Origin: Longispora albida DSM 44784 | Lineage (GTDB): Bacteria; Actinomycetota; Actinomycetes; Mycobacteriales; Micromonosporaceae | Direction of reading: 5' to 3' | DNA length: 64,000 bases | NCBI RefSeq assembly: GCF_000379825.1 | Contig: NZ_KB903836.1 | Span: forward strand, 124,599-188,598 | Shown here: positions 35,665-43,472 of the stretch, piece by piece | Position numbering within the stretch: position 1 is the stretch's first letter | Layout of the letters: each line of letters opens with the position of its first letter | Notes under the pieces: generated by a model | The model's input: the letters and a program-made list of their open reading frames with translations, nothing else | Told to the model about the DNA's origin: nothing | The model's database searches: none | Translations under genes and position numbers: made by a program

Positions 35665-36876
35665 CTACTTGTTGATCAGGAGGGCGGCCTCGGCGGAGTC
35701 GAGCGCCGCCTGGCACTCCTCCGCCGAGCCGGCGACCGCGACCGCGTAGCCGATCCGGCCGTGGCCGCTGCCGTCCGGCGGCGAGACCACCGAGCCGGGG
35801 CGGGCGTAGAGGAACGTGGACACGACGGCCGGGTCCAGTGCCGCCTCGTCGAACCGGATCGACTCGACCACCGTGCCCGGCTGCTCCGGGTGCAGGAACC
35901 GGATGCCGGCCACCCGGCCCAGCCCGCCGCCCAGCACCGGCCGCACTCCGCACGCCGTGTCGCAGGCCGCCAGGCCGATGTCGACGCCGATCGCCTCGAG
36001 CGCCAGGTACGGGATCAGCCCGGAGCCGAGCCGCCCGTTGATCTCGATGATCTTCGGGCCCTCGGCCGTCAGCATGATCTCGGTGTGCGTGACCCCGCTG
36101 GAGTACCCGACGGCCTGGTGCGCCGCCTGGAGGAAGGCGTGCAGTTCGGCGTCGGCCAGCAGCGGGTCGCGGCTGTCGACCATGTGCTGGACCTCGGCGA
36201 AGTACGGCGGGTACCCGGTGGTCTTCCGCGCGACGCACAGCACGGTCAGCTCGCCCTCGAACAGGACACTGTCCACGCTGATCTCTTCGCCGGTGACGCA
36301 CTCCTCGACCAGCGGCCGGAACACGTAGTCGGGCAGCCCGCCCACCTTGTACCCGGTCAGCTGCGTGTACGCCGCCCGGAGCTCCTCCTCGTCGGCGGCC
36401 CTGATCACGCCCATGCTGGCCAGCAGGTCGTTCGGCTTGATCACGACCGGGTACCCGATCGTGGCGGCCGCGGCCACGGCCTGGTCCGCGCCGGACACCG
36501 AGACGGAGCGCGGCTGGGGTACTCCGGCCGCGTCGAGCGCACGCCGGGTCAGGTTCTTCTCGCGGCACCACTGGGCCGCCTGCTGGCCGGCCCCGGGCAG
36601 CCGCAGCCCGTCGGCGATGTGCGCGACCTGGGTGACACGGGCCTCGTCCCACGTGAGGACGCCGCTGACGCCTTCGATGCCGGCCGCGACGGCGAGCGCC
36701 TGGGCGGGGTCACGGGAGTCGTGAATAGTCCACCCGTCGAGATACTCCCGCTCCCAGGAGGGGTCGAGGCTCGACACCAGATGAAGCCGGTACCGGGTGG
36801 ACATCGAGCGGAGGAGGTATTCCCTGGCGTCCTGGGTGCCGGTACGCAGCACCAGTACCAGCGGGCGGTGATCCAT
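35665..36876 (-). CDS. ATP-grasp ligase beside EPQxKD peptide genes
   Basis: 403 residues from ATG 36876, with GAGGT six bases upstream. The N-terminal domain (LVLVLRTGTQDAREYLL) is a preATP-grasp fold. The ATP-grasp domain has PVVIKPNDLLASMGVI as nucleotide-binding loop and TEIMLTAEGPKIIEINGRLG with the metal-binding Glu and Asn. The enzyme class joins a carboxylate to an amine (or hydroxyl) through an acyl phosphate. It resembles the L-amino-acid-ligase/CPS-like branch rather than RimK-like graspetide ligases. Directly upstream on the same strand lie two tiny genes for repeat peptides. I infer that it ligates something to those peptides or cyclises them. Confidence 0.85.
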   Translation of the reverse strand: MDHRPLVLVLRTGTQDAREYLLRSMSTRYRLHLVSSLDPSWEREYLDGWTIHDSRDPAQALAVAAGIEGVSGVLTWDEARVTQVAHIADGLRLPGAGQQAAQWCREKNLTRRALDAAGVPQPRSVSVSGADQAVAAAATIGYPVVIKPNDLLASMGVIRAADEEELRAAYTQLTGYKVGGLPDYVFRPLVEECVTGEEISVDSVLFEGELTVLCVARKTTGYPPYFAEVQHMVDSRDPLLADAELHAFLQAAHQAVGYSSGVTHTEIMLTAEGPKIIEINGRLGSGLIPYLALEAIGVDIGLAACDTACGVRPVLGGGLGRVAGIRFLHPEQPGTVVESIRFDEAALDPAVVSTFLYARPGSVVSPPDGSGHGRIGYAVAVAGSAEECQAALDSAEAALLINK

Positions 36877-36913
36877 GTGTGACCTCTGTGGAGCCGGGTA
36901 CGAAAAAGGGACG

Positions 36914-36943
36914 AAAAAAGCAGGCCCCCTTTCGGGGGCCTGC
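36914..36943 (-). terminator. Rho-independent terminator of the first EPQxKD peptide gene
   Basis: On the minus strand, GCAGGCCCCC pairs perfectly with GGGGGCCTGC (36920-36943) around a GAAA loop, followed by six Ts (36919-36914). It starts 13 bases after the peptide stop and separates the peptide transcript from the ATP-grasp gene. Confidence 0.9.
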
Positions 36944-36956
36944 CCTACTGCTTTAT

Positions 36957-37079
36957 TTAGCGCGCCTCGGGAAGCGGGGCGTCCTTAAGCTGCGGCTCCA
37001 TCTCAAAACCGAGGTCCTTGACCTGCGGCTCAACCTCGCGGAAACCGAGGTCCTTGATCTGAGGCTCAACCTCACGCAT
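36957..37079 (-). CDS. 40-residue EPQxKD repeat peptide A (candidate precursor)
   Basis: Starts at ATG 37079; GAAGGG lies nine bases upstream, whereas an in-frame ATG three codons earlier has none. The peptide reads MREVEPQIKDLGF, then REVEPQVKDLGF, then EMEPQLKD and the tail APLPEAR. It therefore carries three EPQ(I/V/L)KD units, about 11-12 residues apart. No signal peptide, Cys, Ser or Thr is present; the chemistry available is Lys amines with Glu/Asp carboxylates and the C-terminus. It lies between a dedicated promoter and terminator, next to an ATP-grasp gene. I infer a modified or carrier peptide. Confidence 0.8.
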   Translation of the reverse strand: MREVEPQIKDLGFREVEPQVKDLGFEMEPQLKDAPLPEAR

Positions 37080-37109
37080 AACGATCATCCCTTCTATGAT
37101 CGAGCTTTT

Positions 37110-37151
37110 CCTTACCCCGTAAGGATTAGGCTCGGCCCCGCCTCGTGTCAA
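37110..37151 (-). promoter_or_regulatory. Promoter and dyad for peptide A
   Basis: On the minus strand TTGACA (37151-37146), a 17-base spacer and TAATCC (37128-37123) form a -35/-10 pair. The dyad CCTTAC-N3-GTAAGG (37110-37124) overlaps the -10 end and the expected start point. The same arrangement precedes peptide B. Confidence 0.75.
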
Positions 37152-37364
37152 GCGCCGGCTGTGAAGAGATTTCGCGGCGGTGGCGAACTGTCCTTTTTAG
37201 ACTTGTGATGCGCCGATCGCCACGCGCGCAGCCGTTTCTTGACGACTTTCCTGGTACCGGTAGTGGCACCTTTACCGCCAACTCGGCCCCATCCGGGCCA
37301 GCGGGGAGCCGCGCGCCCGGCTGGCCAGGGCGGAAGGGGGCGGATACGGCGGGAATGGGGGACG

Positions 37365-37396
37365 AAAAAGGCAGGCCCTCCATCGGGAGAGCCTGC
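37365..37396 (-). terminator. Rho-independent terminator of peptide B gene
   Basis: On the minus strand GCAGGC pairs with GCCTGC plus three inner base pairs (37371-37396), followed by CTTTTT-type T-run (37369-37365). Sequence and position copy the terminator of peptide A. Confidence 0.85.
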
Positions 37397-37409
37397 CCTG
37401 CTGCTTTAT

Positions 37410-37508
37410 TTAGCGCGCTTCGGGAAGCGGGGCGTCCTTGATCTGCGGCTCCGCCTCGAAGCGGAGCTGGGCGACCTGGTCCTTGATCTGGGGCTCGACC
37501 TCACGCAT
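37410..37508 (-). CDS. 32-residue EPQIKD repeat peptide B (candidate precursor)
   Basis: Starts at ATG 37508 behind GAAGGG and encodes MREVEPQIKDQVAQLRFEAE, then PQIKDAPLPEAR. It shares its first ten residues and the C-terminal EPQ-KDAPLPEAR block with peptide A but has two rather than three EPQxKD units. Leader, promoter, terminator and coding ends are near-identical to those of peptide A, so the whole transcription unit was duplicated. It is located between peptide A and the acyl-adenylating ligase gene. Confidence 0.8.
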   Translation of the reverse strand: MREVEPQIKDQVAQLRFEAEPQIKDAPLPEAR

Positions 37509-37536
37509 GGCGATCATCCCTTCTATGATCGGAATT

Positions 37537-37578
37537 CCTTACCTGGTAAGGATTAAGCCGGAGCCATCCTCCTGTCAA
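37537..37578 (-). promoter_or_regulatory. Promoter and dyad for peptide B
   Basis: Minus-strand TTGACA (37578-37573), a 17-base spacer and TAATCC (37555-37550), then the dyad CCTTAC-CAG-GTAAGG (37537-37551). Spacing and sequence equal those of peptide A's promoter. Confidence 0.75.
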
Positions 37579-37597
37579 GCGTCGACGCCAGTCGATT

Positions 37598-39112
37598 TCA
37601 CGCGGCCGGAGTGCTGTCCTTTCCGGCTTCCTGGCTCGCCGCCCGCCAGGCGCGCAGCTGCTTCTTGTCGACCTTCCCGGTACCGGTCAGCGGCAGCTCG
37701 GCGACGAACTCCACCTCCCGGGGCGCCCACGTCCCGTTGAGCCTGCCCGCCACGAACTCGCGCAGCTCCTCTGGCGTCGCCGAAGCCCCGGCCGCCGGGA
37801 CGACGTAGGCGTGCACCACCTCGCCGAACTCGGCACTCGGCACCCCGACGACCGCGGCGGCGTGCACGGCCGGGTGGGCGGCCAGCGCGTCCTCGACCGG
37901 CCGGGCGTACACGTTCGTCGAGCCCCAGCCGGTGAGGATCATGTCCTTGACCCGGTCGAGCAGGAAGAGATTGCCGTCCGGTGCCACGTACCCGAAGTCA
38001 CCCGTCCGCAGCCAGCCGTCCACGATGGTCTCGGCGGTCAGCTCCGGCTGCCCCCAGTACCCCGACATCATCACGCCGCCGCGCAGCCACACCTCGCCCG
38101 GCTCGCCGGCCGGCAGCTGCTGGCCCTCCGGCGAGCGGACCTCCAGCTGGAGGTCGCCGTACGGCTGGCCGACGGAGCCGAGGACGACCGGGTCGGCGGG
38201 GATGCCGGGGTAGGCGGCGATGATCGGGGCCTCGCTCATCCCGTACGCGGGCCGCATGACCGGGCCGAAGCGCTCGATCGCCTGCTGGAGCCTGCTCGCG
38301 GCCACCGGCGCGCCGCCGACGTTGACCCGCCTGAGGCTGGTGCAGTCGGCTTCGGCGGTCAGCGGGTGGTCGAGCAGGAAGTACAGCAGGGGCGGGGTGA
38401 GGAGCGTGTCGGTGATGCGCTCCTTCGCGATGAGGCCGAAGAACTCGGCCGTCACGAACTTGCTGACGGTGTAGTACGTCCCGCCGGTCAGCATGGCCAT
38501 GTGCGCGGGCATCTGGGTGCTCATCACCCAGTACCCGGCGAGCGACAGGTGTTTCATCGCGTGCTCGCCGGAGGCCTTGTAGTGCCGGGCGAAGGCGAGC
38601 GCGGTGTTGAAGAACTTCTCACCGTGCAGCACGAGTTTCGGATCGCCGGTCGTGCCGCTCGTCTGGTACAGCGCCTGCGGCTCGGTCGTCACGCCCTCCG
38701 GCAGCCCGGCAGGAGCGTGCGCGGCCAGCTCGTGCAGCCTGTAGGTCGGCAGGCCACTGGCTCCGGCCATCTCGGAACCGAGTGCGCCAGCCGCGTGCTC
38801 GTCGTAGACGAATACGTCCGCACCGGCCCGTACGAGAAAACTGTCCTGAAAGGATCGGGGGGCGTTGGGTGCGATCCAGGCGATCCGGCCACCCAGCAAA
38901 TGCACCGCGAATTGCAGCATCACGGCCTCTGGCGCGGTGCTCGCCAGCACACCGACTGCGACTCCCGGGTTGAACTGGCTGGCTATGCCAAGAATGCCAT
39001 CGTGCAGCTCCCGGAAGGTGACCCGCCGGTCATCCGCGACGATCGCCTCGGCGTCACCGTATCCGGCGAACAGCTCCAGCACGTGCCGGACGTAATTCTC
39101 GCGCTCCATCAT
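37598..39112 (-). CDS. Class I adenylate-forming ligase (acyl-CoA synthetase-like)
   Basis: 504 residues. Adenylation motifs occur in order: YQTSGTTGDPKLVLHG (A3), YGMSEAP (A5), WLRTGDFGYVAPDG (A7), DRVKDMILTGWGSTNVYARP (A8) and PLTGTGKVDKKQLR (A10 with catalytic Lys). It activates a carboxylic acid as an acyl-AMP for transfer to CoA or an amine. A position beside the two EPQxKD peptide genes and the ATP-grasp gene suggests that it supplies an acyl group to the same pathway; this is inference. Start could be ATG 39112 or 39109. It ends 19 bases before the peptide B promoter. Confidence 0.88.
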   Translation of the reverse strand: MMERENYVRHVLELFAGYGDAEAIVADDRRVTFRELHDGILGIASQFNPGVAVGVLASTAPEAVMLQFAVHLLGGRIAWIAPNAPRSFQDSFLVRAGADVFVYDEHAAGALGSEMAGASGLPTYRLHELAAHAPAGLPEGVTTEPQALYQTSGTTGDPKLVLHGEKFFNTALAFARHYKASGEHAMKHLSLAGYWVMSTQMPAHMAMLTGGTYYTVSKFVTAEFFGLIAKERITDTLLTPPLLYFLLDHPLTAEADCTSLRRVNVGGAPVAASRLQQAIERFGPVMRPAYGMSEAPIIAAYPGIPADPVVLGSVGQPYGDLQLEVRSPEGQQLPAGEPGEVWLRGGVMMSGYWGQPELTAETIVDGWLRTGDFGYVAPDGNLFLLDRVKDMILTGWGSTNVYARPVEDALAAHPAVHAAAVVGVPSAEFGEVVHAYVVPAAGASATPEELREFVAGRLNGTWAPREVEFVAELPLTGTGKVDKKQLRAWRAASQEAGKDSTPAA

Positions 39113-39130
39113 GGACGTAGAGGGTAGACC

Positions 39131-40060
39131 TCAACCCGGGGACTTGGCATCAGGCGATGGATCGAGGAATATGTACTCGATTCCCGGGAATTTCGCCCGC
39201 AATTGGAACTCGGCCTCCTCACACGCCGCCTCGATCCGCGCACCCGTCGCGTCGTCCCGGAAATTGATTTTCGCCGCGATCAGCCCGGTACGCGGCCCGA
39301 GCTGCATGGTGAGCAGCGTGCCCACGGCCTCCACGGTGGGCAGATCCTCCAGGACCGCCCGGATCTCCTCGCGCAGCGGGCCCGGCAGTGCCCGCCCGAC
39401 CAGCAGCGAGCCGTTCGCCCGGGCCAGCACCAGCGCCACGGCCACCAGCAGCAGCCCGATCGCCACCGAGGCCAGCCCGTCCCACACCGGCGAGCCGGTG
39501 ACCTCGGTCAGGCCGAGCCCCGCGGCGGCCAGCACCAGGCCGATCAGGGCCGCGGTGTCCTCCAGCGTCACGGCCTTCACCGCGGTGTCCGGGGTGTGCC
39601 GCAGATACCGCAGCGGCGGGACGCGCCAGCGCTGAGCCTCGCGCCGCACCTGCCGCGCCGCCCGCCCGAACGACACTGCCTCGATCACGAACGAGATGCC
39701 CAGCACCAGGTAGGAGAGCGTGAAGTCCCCAGGTTCCTCGCCGTGGCTGATCGTGTGCAGGCCGTGCGTGATCGAGAAGCCTGCCCCGGCGACGAGCGTC
39801 GCCACCGCGGCCAGGAAGGCCCAGAAGAAGTTCGCTTTCCCGTACCCGAAGGGGTGCCGCGCGTCCGCCGGCCGGACCCCGGCGCGCAGCGCGGTGAACA
39901 GCAGCACCTCGGTGACCGTGTCGGCGACCGAGTGCGCGGCCTCCGACAGCATCGCCGCCGAGCCCCCGAGCACCCCGGCGGCAGCCTTCGCCGCGGCGAT
40001 CGCCAGGTTGGCGACCCCGGCGATGATCACCGTACCGGCTGTTTCCTCGCCAGCTCCCAC
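39131..40060 (-). CDS. Cation diffusion facilitator transporter (second)
   Basis: 309 residues with six membrane segments. Metal-site regions are MLSEAAHSVADTVTEVLLF (TM2) and TLEDTAALIGLVLAAAG (TM5). A characteristic RHPFGYGKANFFWAFLAA loop is present. It lies 18 bases upstream of the adenylate-forming ligase on the same strand, so it may share its transcript. It would export a divalent metal; a direct role in the peptide pathway is not evident. Confidence 0.9.
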   Translation of the reverse strand: MGAGEETAGTVIIAGVANLAIAAAKAAAGVLGGSAAMLSEAAHSVADTVTEVLLFTALRAGVRPADARHPFGYGKANFFWAFLAAVATLVAGAGFSITHGLHTISHGEEPGDFTLSYLVLGISFVIEAVSFGRAARQVRREAQRWRVPPLRYLRHTPDTAVKAVTLEDTAALIGLVLAAAGLGLTEVTGSPVWDGLASVAIGLLLVAVALVLARANGSLLVGRALPGPLREEIRAVLEDLPTVEAVGTLLTMQLGPRTGLIAAKINFRDDATGARIEAACEEAEFQLRAKFPGIEYIFLDPSPDAKSPG

Positions 40061-40252
40061 ATAAGCAGGCTAGATCCCCCTACCCCCGTGAACCGGGCAA
40101 ACGCACCGGTACCGGGGTACGGGAAACGGCCACCGCTAGGTGCTGTGAGCCTGGGGAGGTTCTCGAGCCCAGCGATGGCCGCGCCGCCATTCTAGGAGAG
40201 TTCACTGGAGTTGGGTAGGCCCGCGCCTGCCGGGCTGCCCGCCCAACCCCAG

Positions 40253-41869
40253 TTACTCGAGCTGGCTCCTGGCCGCCATGATGGCCTTCGATGTCCCGCT
40301 GAACAGCCGGCCGGCCTCCCGCAGCCGGTCGAGCACGCCCAGCGCGGTCAGCGCCCGGTGGTGCTCCGGCCGGATGCCGGACATGTAGACGCTGATCCCG
40401 CCCTGTTCGAGCTGGCGGATCGCGTCGCGGAGCGCGAGCGCGCCGGTCGCGTCGATTGTGGACACCCGCGACATCCGCAGGATCACGACGCGCACGTCGG
40501 CCACCCGCGACAGTTCCGTGACGAAGCGCTCGGCCGCCGCGAAGAACAGCGGCCCGTCGATCCGGTACGCGACGATGTGCTCCTCAGCGCGCAGCGGGTC
40601 GACCCGCACCGTCCGGGTGATCGTCCGCAGGGCCAGCGCCCCGGCGGCGAGCACGCCGACCATCACGGCCATCACGAGGTCCAGCGCGAGGGTCGCGGCG
40701 GCGGTCAGCCCGAGGACGAAGGCGTCCGACCGGCCGGCCTTGGCCAGCGACCGCACCGTGCGGACCTGCACCATCCGGATCGCCGTGGCGAGCAGTACCC
40801 CGGCCAGCGCGGCCAGCGGCACCTCCGCGACCAGCGGGGCGGCGGCGAGCATGATCAGGGCGAGTGTGAGGGCGTGTGCGAGGGCCGACAGCCGCGTGGT
40901 CGCCCCTGAACGGACGTTCACCGCGGTCCGCGCCACGGCGGCGGCGGCCGGGAGCCCGCCGAACAGCGGTGCCGCCAGGTTGGCGAGGCTCTGCCCGAAG
41001 AGCTCGCGGTCGGGGTCGTGCCGGGTGTTCGTGCCGGACATGTTGTCCGCGACCGTCGCCGACAGCAGGCTCTCCAGCGCGGCGAGTACCGCGATCGCCA
41101 GGGCGGACGGCAGGAGCTCGATGGCCAGTACCGGGTCGAGGAACCCGAGTGACGGCGCCGGGGGAGTGGCGGGCAGCTGGCCGATGTGCGCGACCGGCAG
41201 CCCGAGTACCTTCGCCGCGACCGTCGCCGCCGTCACGGCCACCAGCGAGAACGGGATGGCCGGCCACCACCGGGCCCCGGTGAGCATCGTGACGGCCACG
41301 GCACCGGCCAGCAGGATCTCCGGCCAGCGGGGGTGGGCCGCGAAGTCCAGTACGGCGTTGGCGGCCAGCACGAGCACCCTCGGGCTGCCGCTGGACGCGA
41401 CGCCTAACGCGGCCGGGAGCTGCTGGAGGAAGATCACGCCGGCCAGGCCGAGCGTGAAGCCCTCCATCACGGGGGCCGGCACGTAGCGCGCGTACCGGCC
41501 AGCCCGCGCGATCGCCAGGCCCAGGAGGACCAGCCCGGCGAGCAGCCCGACCGTGAGGACGCCCGGCGGGCCGTGGCTCGCCGCGATCGGCGCGAGCACC
41601 ACGGTCATCGCCCCGGTCGGCCCGGTCACCGAGAGGTGTGAGCCCCCGGCGACGGCCGCCACCGCTCCGGCGACGATCGCCGTGGCCAGCCCGGCGGCGG
41701 CACCGAGCCCGGAGGCCATGCCGAAGCCGAGTGCCAGCGGGAGCGCCACGACGGCGACGGTGACCCCGGAAACCAGGTTCCGGCCCGGCTGGCGGGCCAT
41801 GCTGGCCAGGTCAGGGCCGGCGGGCAGCAGCCCGGCGGCGGCCCGGCGGCACGCGCCAGTAACCCCCAT
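40253..41869 (-). CDS. SulP-family anion transporter with STAS domain
   Basis: 538 residues from ATG 41869, preceded by GGGGAGG; an in-frame ATG 41890 has no such site. About 11-13 membrane segments (residues ~25-410) include VTGPTGAMTVVLAPIAAS, the conserved substrate motif. A C-terminal STAS domain follows (VRVVILRMSRVSTIDATGAL). It probably takes up sulfate or bicarbonate with sodium or protons. The start codon is inside a perfect 10-bp inverted repeat. Confidence 0.92.
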   Translation of the reverse strand: MGVTGACRRAAAGLLPAGPDLASMARQPGRNLVSGVTVAVVALPLALGFGMASGLGAAAGLATAIVAGAVAAVAGGSHLSVTGPTGAMTVVLAPIAASHGPPGVLTVGLLAGLVLLGLAIARAGRYARYVPAPVMEGFTLGLAGVIFLQQLPAALGVASSGSPRVLVLAANAVLDFAAHPRWPEILLAGAVAVTMLTGARWWPAIPFSLVAVTAATVAAKVLGLPVAHIGQLPATPPAPSLGFLDPVLAIELLPSALAIAVLAALESLLSATVADNMSGTNTRHDPDRELFGQSLANLAAPLFGGLPAAAAVARTAVNVRSGATTRLSALAHALTLALIMLAAAPLVAEVPLAALAGVLLATAIRMVQVRTVRSLAKAGRSDAFVLGLTAAATLALDLVMAVMVGVLAAGALALRTITRTVRVDPLRAEEHIVAYRIDGPLFFAAAERFVTELSRVADVRVVILRMSRVSTIDATGALALRDAIRQLEQGGISVYMSGIRPEHHRALTALGVLDRLREAGRLFSGTSKAIMAARSQLE

Positions 41870-41897
41870 AAATGCCTCCCCAGATGACATTTATGGG
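41865..41897 (-). promoter_or_regulatory. Hairpin around the SulP ribosome binding site and start codon
   Basis: CCCATAAATG (41865-41874) and CATTTATGGG (41888-41897) are perfect inverted repeats. In the mRNA, the GGGGAGG site lies in the 13-base loop and the AUG in the 3' arm. This could be an operator or an RNA switch that hides the start codon. Confidence 0.6.
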
Positions 41898-41985
41898 AAT
41901 TATCGTCAATTGATCCCGGGGAATGATCACAGGGTGCCCCGGCCTGGCACCCTGCCGCTATGCTCGCGGCAGCCAGGGTTCCACT

Positions 41986-42000
41986 TCGGAACAGTTCCGA
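41986..42000. promoter_or_regulatory. Palindrome TCGGAACAGTTCCGA upstream of XRE gene
   Basis: A perfect 15-base palindrome centred on A, 26 bases before the XRE regulator start. Its core GGAACAGTTCC recurs at 43416-43426. Confidence 0.7.
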
Positions 42001-42025
42001 TCTTGGAAAATGGAGGCCGGAAGCT

Positions 42026-42895
42026 GTGACCAGCCCATACGTCCGTCGGCTGCGACTGGGCAACGAGCTGCGGGAGCTGCGCAAGCAGGCTGGGCTCACG
42101 TCGGAGGGCCTGGCGCAGAAGTTCGCCGGCGGCACCCGGCTCAAGGTGTCCAGACTGGAGACTGCCGCCCGCAAGCCCGACCTCGGCGACGTGATGAAAG
42201 TGCTGGAGGCGCTGGGCGTGGAGACCGGCTCCGGCCGGTGGCTCTCCCTGGTCCAGGTCGCCAGGGACGGCGCGGAGCGCGGCTGGTGGGAGAAGCCAGC
42301 GTACAGCGGGATGGGAGCCAGGCAGGCACTCTGGGCCGACCTGGAGGCCGGCGCGACCTACATCCGGATGTACGAACCGGCCACAGTGCCCGGTGTCCTC
42401 CAGACCTCCGAGTTCATCCATGCTCGCAATGAGACAGTCGCCGCCACCTACGCCGGGGCGTTCGACGCGGTGGCGACCGCCAGTGGCAGGCTGCGCAGGC
42501 AGGAGGAGGTGTTCCGGCCCGGCGGCCCGATGCTCGACGTGATCCTGGAGGAGCAGGCCCTGCGCCGGCTCGCGGTGCCCCCGGCCATCATGCGCGCCCA
42601 GCTCGAGCACCTGGTCGCGCTGTGCGAGCACGAGCAGGTCACGCTGCGGGTCCTGCCGATCGAGATCGATGTGGTGAGCGTGTACCTGCCACGCGGCCCC
42701 TACAATCTTTTCTCCTTTTCGGACCCCAATGACCCTGTTGTCCTTTTAGCCGATAACCTGACGGCGGACGTGGTGTCGGGGGATGCTGATGAGGTGGCCC
42801 CGTACGCCCAGCTGTTTGATCGGCTCGCCGAGGGGGCACTGCCCCCGGCGGAGAGCGCGGCCCACATCGCCAAGCTGGCGAAGGCTGGCTGGTAG
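42026..42895 (+). CDS. XRE-family regulator with DUF5753 domain
   Basis: 289 residues from GTG 42026 with GGAGG upstream. The N-terminal HTH (NELRELRKQAGLTSEGLAQK, RLKVSRLETAARKPD) and a C-terminal DUF5753 domain (EPATVPGVLQTSEFIHARNE, LRVLPIEIDV) are complete. This type is found as BldB/WhiJ-like pairs with DUF397 proteins in actinomycetes and controls development. A DUF397 gene follows after 45 bases. Confidence 0.92.
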   Translation: MTSPYVRRLRLGNELRELRKQAGLTSEGLAQKFAGGTRLKVSRLETAARKPDLGDVMKVLEALGVETGSGRWLSLVQVARDGAERGWWEKPAYSGMGARQALWADLEAGATYIRMYEPATVPGVLQTSEFIHARNETVAATYAGAFDAVATASGRLRRQEEVFRPGGPMLDVILEEQALRRLAVPPAIMRAQLEHLVALCEHEQVTLRVLPIEIDVVSVYLPRGPYNLFSFSDPNDPVVLLADNLTADVVSGDADEVAPYAQLFDRLAEGALPPAESAAHIAKLAKAGW

Positions 42896-42940
42896 AGGCC
42901 GGCCTAGCGGGGCCGCCCGAGGAGAAAAGGGCACGCGGTC

Positions 42941-43129
42941 GTGATCGAGAAGTACGGCAACTGGCGTAAGTCAACCCACAGTGGCAGTGCCACGCCCGAC
43001 TGTGTCGAGGTGGCCTTCGCCCCCGGCGGCGAGGTCGCGGTCCGGGACACCAAGGACCGGCAGGGTGCGGTCCTGGAGTTCTCGGCAGCCGACTGGGCCG
43101 CCTTCGTGGAGGGGGTGCGTGGCTCCTGA
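42941..43129 (+). CDS. DUF397 (WhiJ/BldB-associated) small protein
   Basis: 62 residues from GTG 42941. It matches the DUF397 pattern: WRKSTHSGSATPDCVEVAFA and VRDTKDRQGAVLEFSAADW. Such proteins are antitoxin-like or co-regulator partners of the XRE-DUF5753 protein upstream. It is probably in the same operon. Confidence 0.95.
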   Translation: MIEKYGNWRKSTHSGSATPDCVEVAFAPGGEVAVRDTKDRQGAVLEFSAADWAAFVEGVRGS

Positions 43130-43186
43130 TCGGACCCGGCGGGGACGGGCTGGGCTGACAGTCCCAGGCGGCTCGATCCTCCACAC

Positions 43187-43219
43187 AAGACCGGCGCGCG
43201 ACGGTGCGCCGGTCTTTTT
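43187..43219 (+). terminator. Rho-independent terminator after the DUF397 gene
   Basis: AAGACCGGCGC (43187-43197) pairs with GCGCCGGTCTT (43206-43216) around an 8-base loop and runs into five Ts. It ends the XRE/DUF397 transcript. Confidence 0.9.
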
Positions 43220-43415
43220 CCTTTCCCCGCCCAGAATTTGTACCCACAGGCCAGCGGCCCGATCACATCGATGTGACTGAGACTGTGACTGGCCTGGCTG
43301 GACGGACACGCAGCGTTCCCTGGCATTCCACTGGACATTGTGCCAACTTTCATGATCGCTCCACGTGAGTGCGGCGCTGCTACTTGTGACCTTGGTTTGC
43401 GCGGGTGCATGCTCG

Positions 43416-43426
43416 GGAACAGTTCC
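43416..43426. promoter_or_regulatory. Second GGAACAGTTCC palindrome
   Basis: The core of the palindrome upstream of the XRE gene recurs here, upstream of a GTG start at 43473. It suggests that one regulator, perhaps the XRE protein itself, binds both sites. Confidence 0.6.
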
Positions 43427-43472
43427 AAATCGCGAAAGCATCCACGGGGACATGCAGCCTGGAGGATCAGCT

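Noticed and set aside
35665-36876. RimK-type graspetide ligase or carbamoyl-phosphate synthase
   Set aside because: The protein is about 70 residues longer than RimK-like enzymes and much shorter than CarB, with different loop motifs; it was kept as a general ATP-grasp ligase.
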